This document shows positions 58,098 through 64,000 of a DNA stretch of 64,000 bases, one piece after another; position 1 is the first letter of the stretch; the number at the start of each line of letters is the position of its first letter. The notes beneath the pieces were generated by a model. The model had not been told where the DNA came from and ran no database searches. It was given only the letters and a program-made list of their open reading frames with translations. The DNA is from CAZPBC01 sp964584775 (GTDB lineage Bacteria > Chlamydiota > Chlamydiia > Chlamydiales > SLFE01). The stretch lies in NCBI GenBank assembly GCA_964584775.1, contig CAZPBC010000002.1, forward strand, positions 26,335 to 90,334, read 5' to 3'. The position numbers and the translations under genes are program-made.

Positions 58098-58716
58098 GTG
58101 GATTCTCTCTATCCCTGTGAAACGAGCCATCCTCTACCTCTTGGTCATTGGACTCTTTCCCTCTTTCCTGGTGCTTTTTTACTTTTTCTCAGAGAAGGGA
58201 GCCATCCAAACGCTTGAAAAAAGGATCCAAGCGCTTGAAGAGATGGCCTACCTCAAGCAAAAGCGCGGAGAGCTCAACAAGTCAATCATGGTGACCTACT
58301 CCGGCTCCGATAAATTTTATATCGATAAAGAACTCGAATCCCTTCAACTGCTCCTTCCAGAGATCGAAACCTTAGAAAAGAGTGTCCAGACCTTCACCGC
58401 CATCGATAACGAATCTCTGCATGAACGGCTCTCTTTTCTTAAAAACACCAATAAAATTGTCTTTGCCGAAAGCAATGTCCAAAATTTGGGTGGTTTTACG
58501 GAGACAACCGAGTCGCTGGTGAAGCCGGTTGAGCTCGATATGGCTGACCTCCAAACCCTCCTCACACGCATAGAAAAGGGGGAAAACTTCGACGAGACCT
58601 CGAAAAAACCTCAACTGATCATCACTGATTTTCGTATGGACCGTGCTCCAACTCTCACAGGAAGTGAAGTCTTCCGCATCAATCTAAAATTATTAAAACG
58701 GGAGTTTCAACAATGA
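58090..58716 (+). CDS. GspM/PilO-like membrane protein
   Basis: 208 residues: short cytoplasmic start, one membrane helix (about 11-33), a coiled coil (about 36-60 with LEKRIQALEEMAYLKQKR), and a periplasmic part ending in a beta-rich stretch (KKPQLIITDFRMDR...SEVFRINLKLL). This is the GspM/PilO layout, the partner of GspL/PilN in the inner-membrane platform of type II secretion or type IV pili. The start is GTG within the end of the GspL-like gene, and its own stop overlaps the next ATG (ATGA). Sequence similarity is weak, so the call rests on layout and position. Confidence 0.5.
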   Translation: MSKWILSIPVKRAILYLLVIGLFPSFLVLFYFFSEKGAIQTLEKRIQALEEMAYLKQKRGELNKSIMVTYSGSDKFYIDKELESLQLLLPEIETLEKSVQTFTAIDNESLHERLSFLKNTNKIVFAESNVQNLGGFTETTESLVKPVELDMADLQTLLTRIEKGENFDETSKKPQLIITDFRMDRAPTLTGSEVFRINLKLLKREFQQ

Positions 58717-59957
58717 AGAAATCGCTTCTTTCTCTCCTTCTTTTGCTGGCATCCTGCTCTAAAGTAGAAACCTCTTCTCTCTCCACTGTCACGATCGTGG
58801 ATCGAAACGGCTTTTCGGAGACGATCAGCAACCAAGACAGGCTCTCTCTCTACGAAAACACGAACTTTTCAACCAACCAGCCCTATAAAGAGGTCGCACG
58901 CGTCTACAAACGCGACGGTGAGGGCAATGTCAACTCCTCTGTCAACACCTACCACGAAAATGGGCAGCCCTATCAATACCTAGAAATCTCGAATGGCCGG
59001 GCTAGAGGAGCCTATCTCGAATGGCATCCAAACGGAACTCTCGCATTGGAGGCAACGGTGGTTGAAGGAGAGCCAGAACTCTCCGACGAAGCGCGCGCCA
59101 CATGGATTTTTGATGGGATGGCCTCTTGCTGGGATGACCAAGGAACCCTTGCCGCCACCTTTCCTTATAGCAAAGGAATGATGGATGGCTCGGTGACCTA
59201 CTATCATCCTGATGGTAAAGTGTGGAAGGAGCTCGAATATACTGCTGGTAACCAAGAAGGAACTGAAGAGATTTACACACCCGACGGGCTCCTCCTTCAA
59301 CGCTCTCACTATAAAGAAGGGCTCCGCGACGGGGACTTAAAGCGCTTTTGGTCAAACGGAGAGATCCAATCTGACGAGTTCTACTACCACGGCAAACTGA
59401 TGAAGGGACGCTACACTGACGAGAGGGGAAATGAGCTCTCGAAAGTGGAAGAGGGCAATGGAAGACGCGCTCTTTTTGGAAAAAAACACCTCACAGAAAC
59501 ACATGAATACCGGGATGGATTCCCTTCTGGAGAAGTGGTCGTCTATGATGAACACCGTCTCATTTTACAGAGATACCACGTGAAGAATGGGCTGAAACAT
59601 GGTGAAGATACAGAGTACTATGCAGGAACCACTCGCCCTAAAATCACTCTCACCTGGGTCGAGGGACAAATCCGTGGAAACGTCAAGACTTGGTACCCCT
59701 CTGGAAAGCCACAAAGTGAACGAGAGATCCACAACCACAAGAAAAATGGACTCCTCACCGGCTGGTATGAGAGTGGAGACCTCATGCTCATCGAGGAATA
59801 CAGAGATGACCTCCTTCAAAAAGGAGAGTACTATAAAAAAGGGGAGAAGCGTTCTACCTCCCGCGTTGTGAATGGAAACGGCTCCGCCACCCTATATGAC
59901 TCTGATGGGAACTTCAAAACGAAAATCACCTACAAGAACGGAGTTCCTCTTCCCTAA
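58713..59957 (+). CDS. lipoprotein with MORN/YwqK-type repeats
   Basis: 414 residues. A lipoprotein signal (MKKSLLSLLLLLASC, lipobox LLASC with Cys15) is followed by about 15 copies of a 22-25 residue beta-hairpin repeat of the MORN type, for example YHENGQPYQYLEISNGRARG, YLEWHPNGTLALEATVVEG, YYHPDGKVWKELEYTAGNQEG, RFWSNGEIQSDEFYYHGKL and TWYPSGKPQSEREIHNHKKNG. Such repeats are found in YwqK-type proteins and bind partners or membranes; enzyme residues are not seen. It overlaps the GspM-like gene by four bases and may be a secretion-system lipoprotein. It reads in the same direction into the cyclo-ligase gene. Confidence 0.72.
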   Translation: MKKSLLSLLLLLASCSKVETSSLSTVTIVDRNGFSETISNQDRLSLYENTNFSTNQPYKEVARVYKRDGEGNVNSSVNTYHENGQPYQYLEISNGRARGAYLEWHPNGTLALEATVVEGEPELSDEARATWIFDGMASCWDDQGTLAATFPYSKGMMDGSVTYYHPDGKVWKELEYTAGNQEGTEEIYTPDGLLLQRSHYKEGLRDGDLKRFWSNGEIQSDEFYYHGKLMKGRYTDERGNELSKVEEGNGRRALFGKKHLTETHEYRDGFPSGEVVVYDEHRLILQRYHVKNGLKHGEDTEYYAGTTRPKITLTWVEGQIRGNVKTWYPSGKPQSEREIHNHKKNGLLTGWYESGDLMLIEEYRDDLLQKGEYYKKGEKRSTSRVVNGNGSATLYDSDGNFKTKITYKNGVPLP

Positions 59958-59964
59958 TAAACTT

Positions 59965-60528
59965 TTGATCCACCCTCGGAAGCCTCCTTCTAAGAAAGCC
60001 ACTTTACGTAAGCACTACTTAGAGAAAAGAGCTCAAATTTCGTTAGATTTACGTCTAAAAGCTGAAGGAAAAGCTCTCGACTATTGCACTCAAGCTCTCT
60101 CAAAGTCGGACACCGTTCTCTCTTTTGCCTCCTTTGGATCCGAAATTTCAACGAAAGAGATCAACCTCTTCTTGATGAAGAGAGGTTCTTTAGTACTACC
60201 CCGCGTCGTGGCAGACTCCATAGAAGTTTTCCGTGTGACTTCGCTCAAGCAGCTCCAACCCTCCTCTTACGGGATCTTAGAGCCCTCTCCCACCCTCTGT
60301 TCACGTGTAAAAGAGAGCGAAATCGACCTCTCACTCGTACCTGGAGTCGCATTTCACTCTAATTTTCACCGTATAGGATATGGAAAAGGGCACTACGACC
60401 GCTTTTTTGCTAGATTTGATTCGTCTTCAGTGGAAAAGGTAGGACTTGGGTATCAAGAGCAAAGAATCGAGGGGGAGTTCTCACCGCAGGAAACGGATAT
60501 CCCCCTCGACCAGATTCTGTTGTTTTAG
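59965..60528 (+). CDS. 5-formyltetrahydrofolate cyclo-ligase
   Basis: About 187 residues. Converts 5-formyl-THF with ATP to 5,10-methenyl-THF in one-carbon metabolism. Seen: KATLRKHYLEKRAQIS at the N-terminus (the Lys/Arg-rich opening of the family), SFASFGSEIST, VVPR-like LVLPRV, GILEPSP, DLSLVPGVAF, and RIGYGKGHYDRFFARF, the nucleotide-binding signature. No ATG lies near the conserved start; TTG at 59965, seven bases after the upstream stop, gives a family-length protein but lacks a good Shine-Dalgarno. Its TAG overlaps the recA stop tail to tail by four bases. Confidence 0.88.
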   Translation: MIHPRKPPSKKATLRKHYLEKRAQISLDLRLKAEGKALDYCTQALSKSDTVLSFASFGSEISTKEINLFLMKRGSLVLPRVVADSIEVFRVTSLKQLQPSSYGILEPSPTLCSRVKESEIDLSLVPGVAFHSNFHRIGYGKGHYDRFFARFDSSSVEKVGLGYQEQRIEGEFSPQETDIPLDQILLF

Positions 60529-61562
60529 CTTTCTTGAGCTGGCTCTTCAGCCGGAGCTTTGCCGAATTTCTTCTCAGCAATCTCTTTTTCGAGTTTTTCC
60601 ATCAGCGCCGAGTCGTTTTTAAGCAGTTCACGCACCGCTTCACGCCCTTGACCGAGTCTCTCTGAGTTGTAAGAGAACCACGCTCCTTTCTTATCGATGA
60701 TTCCACACTCGACACCAAGGTCAATGACCGTTCCAGTACGAGAAATCCCCTCATCGAAGAAGATGTCGAACTCAGCGACGCGGAAAGGAGGCGCCATCTT
60801 ATTCTTCACGACTTTCACCTTGGTTCGGTTCCCGAGCTCACGGTTATCTGATGACTTGATCGATCCAGCACGGCGGATCTCCATGCGCACAGAGCTGTAA
60901 AACTTAAGCGCACGTCCCCCTGTCGTTGTTTCAGGGTTTCCATAAACAATCCCGATCTTTTCACGGACTTGGTTGATGAAAATCGCACACGTATTGCTCT
61001 TCGCAAGGGCTGCAGTGAGCTTACGCAGTGCTTGGGACATCATTCTCGCCTGTAGACCCATAAATTGATCTCCAATCTCCCCCTCAAGCTCTGTCTTCGG
61101 CACGAGGGCTGCAACCGAGTCAATCACGATGACATCGACTGCGTTGGAACGTGCGAGCGTCTCTGCGATGTTCAGCGCCTCTTCCCCTGAGTCGGGCTGA
61201 GAGATCAGTAGGTCGTCCACATTGACCCCAATCTTCTTCGCATAAGATGGGTCCACAGCATGCTCCGCGTCGATATACGCAGCGAGTCCACCACCTTTTT
61301 GAGCGTTTGCAACAATATGTAAAGCCAGTGTCGATTTACCTGAGGACTCAGGCCCGTAAATCTCAACAACACGTCCTCTTGGAACACCTCCGATTCCGAG
61401 TGCTTCATCAAGAGTCAACGCTCCCGTTGGAATCGCACTAATTTCTCTTGAAGCGTGTGCCGCTCCAAGTGTCATGATCGCTCCTTCACCAAACTGCTTC
61501 TTGATGTAGCTGACGGCGCTATCGAGAGCTTTTTTTCTTTCTGTATCCACTGCATTCGCCAT
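60525..61562 (-). CDS. recA: recombinase RecA
   Basis: 345 residues from the ATG at 61562, which has GGAG eight bases upstream; a longer frame to 61598 lacks support. RecA polymerises on single-stranded DNA for strand exchange and co-protease action. Seen: Walker A GPESSGKST, IDAEHA, Walker B VIVIDSVAALVPK, the L1/L2 loops with GDQFMGLQARMMSQALRK and INQVREKIGIVYGNPETTTGG, and FDIFFDEGISRTG near the C-terminal domain. The end is Glu-rich. It is convergent with the cyclo-ligase and divergent from eno. The ordinary LexA box was not seen upstream. Confidence 0.97.
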   Translation of the reverse strand: MANAVDTERKKALDSAVSYIKKQFGEGAIMTLGAAHASREISAIPTGALTLDEALGIGGVPRGRVVEIYGPESSGKSTLALHIVANAQKGGGLAAYIDAEHAVDPSYAKKIGVNVDDLLISQPDSGEEALNIAETLARSNAVDVIVIDSVAALVPKTELEGEIGDQFMGLQARMMSQALRKLTAALAKSNTCAIFINQVREKIGIVYGNPETTTGGRALKFYSSVRMEIRRAGSIKSSDNRELGNRTKVKVVKNKMAPPFRVAEFDIFFDEGISRTGTVIDLGVECGIIDKKGAWFSYNSERLGQGREAVRELLKNDSALMEKLEKEIAEKKFGKAPAEEPAQES

Positions 61563-61620
61563 GAGTGTTCTCCTTTTTTTGGAGCGAGGATAACCCATTT
61601 ACAAAATAAGGGAAACTTTC

Positions 61621-61649
61621 TTGAGATGAAACAGCCACTTTTTTATGAT
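61621..61649 (+). promoter_or_regulatory. promoter of eno
   Basis: TTGAGA (61621-61626) and TATGAT (61644-61649) have the ideal 17-base spacer. The predicted start near 61656 leaves only a few bases before the chosen ATG at 61660. Confidence 0.6.
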
Positions 61650-61659
61650 CGAAATTACT

Positions 61660-62967
61660 ATGAGTAAAATCGTTCAGCTAGATGCACTTGAAATCCTCGA
61701 CTCGAGAGGACAACCGACCCTCGAAGTGAACCTAAAAACGGAAAAAGGAGCTGTCGGCCGTGCTGCCGTTCCTTCTGGTGCTTCCACAGGGGAACACGAA
61801 GCGCTTGAGTTGCGCGATAAAGACCCTTCTCGTTACTTAGGAAAAGGAGTTCTAAAGGCAATCAAAAACGTTGAAGGTCCTCTTGCTGAAGCAGTTAAAG
61901 GTCTTGAGGTCAGTGACCAACGCACCCTCGACCAGACGATGATCCAGCTCGACGGAACCTCTACAAAGAGCCAGTTTGGAGCCAACGCGCTTTTGGGAAT
62001 CTCCCTCGCCGCCGCCCGTGCAGCAGCGAACGAAGAGGGACTTCCTCTCTACCGCTATATTGGCGGTGTCGATGCACACCTCCTTCCTTGCCCGATGATG
62101 AACGTCATCAACGGTGGCCTTCACGCTTCAAATAGCCTTGACTTTCAAGAGTTTATGATTCGTCCTCGCGGAGCATCCTCATTTACCGAAGCCCTGCGGT
62201 GGGGAGCAGAGATCTTCCAACATCTGAAAAGCCTACTCCACTCAAAGGGACTATCCACCTCTGTCGGCGACGAAGGGGGCTTTGCACCTGATCTCGGATC
62301 AAACGAAGAGGCTCTCGAATTCCTTGTCAAAGCGATTGAAAAAGCAGGCCTAAGGCCCGGTGGTGAAGTCACACTCGCTCTCGACTGTGCGGCTTCTTCC
62401 TTCTACGACACGAACAAGGGAAAGTACATTGACTTCAAGAAGAAGGAGAGAGGAGAGTCTTTTCAACAGCGCTCTTCTGATGAACAAGTAGTTCTTTTAG
62501 AGTCACTTGTCGACTCTTTTCCGATTGACTCCATCGAGGATGGGCTCGATGAAAATGATTGGGCGGGCTGGCAGCAGCTCAACGAAAAGCTCGGCAAAAG
62601 GATCCAGATTGTCGGAGATGACATCTTTGTCACCAACCCCGACTTTCTACGCCGAGGTATCGAACTGAAAGCCGCCAACTCAATTCTCATCAAGGTGAAT
62701 CAAATCGGGACACTGACAGAGACCCTCGAAACGATTCAACTCGCAAAAAACCATCAATTCACTACTGTGATCTCTCACCGTTCTGGGGAGACAGAGGACA
62801 CTTTTATCTCGGACCTTGCTGTTGCCACCGGCTCCGGTCAGATCAAAACCGGGTCTCTTTCCCGTTCTGACCGTACAGCCAAGTATAACCAGCTCTTGCG
62901 CATTGAAAAGGAGCTTGGTGCCTCAGCAAAGTTTGCCCACTCCATTCAGAAAGAATGGGCTCTTTGA
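61660..62967 (+). CDS. eno: enolase
   Basis: 435 residues from the ATG at 61660, giving MSKIVQLDALEILDSRGQPT, the family N-terminus. An ATG at 61645 lies inside the -10 box and is rejected. Enolase interconverts 2-phosphoglycerate and phosphoenolpyruvate. Seen: AAVPSGASTG, GGLHASNSLDFQEFMI, VGDEGGFAPDL, magnesium ligands in ALDCAAS, DSIEDGLDENDWAG and QIVGDDIFVTNP, LIKVNQIGT with the catalytic lysine, and VISHRSGETEDT. There is no clear Shine-Dalgarno and almost no leader. Confidence 0.97.
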   Translation: MSKIVQLDALEILDSRGQPTLEVNLKTEKGAVGRAAVPSGASTGEHEALELRDKDPSRYLGKGVLKAIKNVEGPLAEAVKGLEVSDQRTLDQTMIQLDGTSTKSQFGANALLGISLAAARAAANEEGLPLYRYIGGVDAHLLPCPMMNVINGGLHASNSLDFQEFMIRPRGASSFTEALRWGAEIFQHLKSLLHSKGLSTSVGDEGGFAPDLGSNEEALEFLVKAIEKAGLRPGGEVTLALDCAASSFYDTNKGKYIDFKKKERGESFQQRSSDEQVVLLESLVDSFPIDSIEDGLDENDWAGWQQLNEKLGKRIQIVGDDIFVTNPDFLRRGIELKAANSILIKVNQIGTLTETLETIQLAKNHQFTTVISHRSGETEDTFISDLAVATGSGQIKTGSLSRSDRTAKYNQLLRIEKELGASAKFAHSIQKEWAL

Positions 62968-62980
62968 AGTCCAACTCTCG

Positions 62981-63018
62981 ATAGTTCACGAAATCTTGTA
63001 AAAATGGGGTTAACCAGG
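62981..63018. repeat. truncated derivative of the palindromic MITE-like element
   Basis: AGTTCACGAAATCTTGTAAAAATGGGG matches the left outer part of the full elements (ATTTCATGAA-x-ACTTGTGAAAATGGGG), and the stretch ends CCAGGCT, the right end of the element. About 125 bases of the interior are missing. It fills the gap between the convergent ends of eno and the prenyl synthase gene. Confidence 0.5.
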
Positions 63019-63882
63019 CTAGTTAGAAGATAGCTGAAGTGCTTTCGCCGCTTCATACAGGGGAGATTTCTGAAGGCCCAGCTCTGAAAGCTCTATGATA
63101 AAATCTTTAGTTTCCACGTGGAACATCTCTATCGCTTTATCTTTTCCAAAGTGGAGGGCGGCGTTCGCTTTTTTCTCTTTTTCGAGGTCTTCTTTCTCAT
63201 CTTCCAAATCGTCTGCAATCTGAAAAGCCATTCCAAAATGCATTGCCGCTTTTTTGACACTCTCGAGCTGAGAAGGAGTTCCCCCTCCAAAGAGCCAACC
63301 AAAAACGAAGGAAATTTCAAAGAGAGAAACGGTCTTGAGTCGAGTGATCTGTTGAAGGGTTTCTCCCTCTCCCATCTGCTCATAAAGATCTAAATACTGG
63401 CCTGTTGAAGCTCCCTCTAGTCCGCTATTTTGACTTGCATTTTCAACAGCGAGACGACATCTCTCTGGAGAGCCTTTTGTCAGAAGCCGGTATCCCTCCG
63501 CAATGAGGGCGTAGCTTGTCAAAATCGCCGTCGCTTCATCGTAAGCCTGATGGAGTGCTGGGCGCCCTCGTCGCGATTTCTCATCGTCCATGCAGGGAAG
63601 ATCATCGGCAATCAATGAGGCTGTGTGAAAGCACTCAGCAGCCAAGGCAGCCTCTTTCAACCCCTCCTTCGGGCTCAACCCCTCTGCAATCATCCAAACC
63701 AGTGCGGGACGAAAGCGCTTTCCTGCTCCCAAAAGGGCGTAGGAAAGGGGTTCGTAAAGGGGTCCTTTTCCCTCTAATGTGAGCAAGTATTCCTGAAGAT
63801 CTTTCTCCACTTTTTCCACAAAGGGAGCGATTTTTTTCGCTATTTGCTCTTTAAAAGGATTACTTAATGTCTTTTCTTTCAA
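63019..63882 (-). CDS. ispA: polyprenyl (farnesyl/geranylgeranyl) diphosphate synthase
   Basis: About 287 residues. Condenses isopentenyl diphosphate with allylic diphosphates for isoprenoid synthesis. Seen: LGAGKRFRPALV, first aspartate-rich motif ADDLPCMDDE followed by RRGRP, HQAYDEATAIL, EGASTGQYLDL, KTVSLFEISFVFG, and the second motif FQIADDLEDE. The start is uncertain: TTG at 63882 gives a normal length and overlaps the upstream gene by 23 bases. An ATG at 63939 or TTG at 63975 would overlap it by 80-116 bases. The following 50 bases hold the repeat fragment. In Chlamydia ispA also neighbours glmU, from memory. Confidence 0.88.
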   Translation of the reverse strand: MKEKTLSNPFKEQIAKKIAPFVEKVEKDLQEYLLTLEGKGPLYEPLSYALLGAGKRFRPALVWMIAEGLSPKEGLKEAALAAECFHTASLIADDLPCMDDEKSRRGRPALHQAYDEATAILTSYALIAEGYRLLTKGSPERCRLAVENASQNSGLEGASTGQYLDLYEQMGEGETLQQITRLKTVSLFEISFVFGWLFGGGTPSQLESVKKAAMHFGMAFQIADDLEDEKEDLEKEKKANAALHFGKDKAIEMFHVETKDFIIELSELGLQKSPLYEAAKALQLSSN

Positions 63883-64000
63883 TGACTTCTGCTCTTTCTT
63901 TAGGTCGAACGACACAGTTTGAAGGAACCACTCCTCCATGAGAAACACAAGGGAACCAGAAAGCTCCTTTGCCAATAATGGTACCAGGATGGGTCACGGC
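63860..64000 (-). CDS. C-terminal end of a GlmU-like hexapeptide-repeat protein (5' end outside window)
   Basis: The last 46 codons of a minus-strand gene running in from beyond the window. The translation begins AVTHPGTIIGKGAFWFPCVS and continues HGGVVPSNCVVRPKERAEVI before a basic tail. The T-I-I-G-x-G-A and G-V-V-P-x-N-x-V-V spacing is that of the left-handed beta-helix (hexapeptide) of sugar nucleotidyl/acyltransferases; in Chlamydia a short glmU gene sits beside ispA, which fits. It overlaps the start region of the prenyl synthase in another frame. Confidence 0.6.
   Translation of the reverse strand, partial: AVTHPGTIIGKGAFWFPCVSHGGVVPSNCVVRPKERAEVIERKDIK

Overview
The window most likely comes from the chromosome of an environmental (non-Chlamydiaceae) member of the Chlamydiota. 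Three things point there. First, eight tandem genes encode cysteine-rich MOMP-like (Lpg1974-type) outer-membrane barrels. Second, secA, psd, mnmE and nth lie close together, as they do (from memory) in Chlamydiaceae. Third, there are many membrane-anchored or eukaryotic-like candidate effector proteins. The family within the phylum cannot be fixed from sequence reading alone. No tRNA, rRNA, CRISPR array, plasmid or phage gene was recognised, and no gap between genes exceeds 300 bases.

Layout: 1-3.5 kb holds the end of a GH130-like propeller gene, pgeF, and groES-groEL-fmdB. 3.6-11.1 kb (minus strand) holds three paralogous proteins joining an N-terminal multi-helix membrane module to bacterial-type poly(ADP-ribose) glycohydrolase (PARG, DUF2263) domains. 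The largest, 1441 residues, carries four such domains, of which only the last keeps the canonical GGG-x7-QEE signature. 11.1-22.5 kb has a zinc-ribbon membrane protein, secA, a Bax-inhibitor-1-like gene, psd, a three-gene family of unknown hydrophobic proteins, mnmE, nth and a GRDP-like secreted protein. 22.5-31.3 kb is the array of eight MOMP-like genes, where several terminators run directly into the promoter of the next unit. 31.4-34.4 kb has ruvA, ruvC and a long coiled-coil protein.

34.7-40.2 kb combines waaF with a group of likely host-directed proteins: two leucine-rich-repeat proteins, a tail-anchored protein with an internal duplication, and a protein whose central region reads as a RasGEF (CDC25-type) domain. 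40.35-50.85 kb is one tightly packed minus-strand respiratory operon: an FAD/iron-sulfur oxidoreductase, a CcoS-like protein, Rieske, cytochrome b, a 1220-residue heptaheme cytochrome c, CcoN, CcoO and two small membrane proteins. This suggests a linked bc-cbb3 electron path from quinol to oxygen. 51-55.3 kb has two paralogous membrane proteins and an alpha-solenoid protein. 55.3-64 kb returns to housekeeping: dus, yggT, a GspL/GspM-like pair with a MORN-type lipoprotein, 5-formyl-THF cyclo-ligase, recA, eno, a prenyl synthase and the end of a GlmU-like gene.

A 166-bp, almost fully palindromic MITE-like repeat occurs twice (26943-27108 and 34474-34640), with two shortened derivatives (about 16801-16838 and 62981-63018). 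The most noteworthy content is the PARG-domain family and the RasGEF protein. Both would be ways for an intracellular bacterium to act on host ADP-ribose or small-GTPase signalling; these functions are inferred, not shown.
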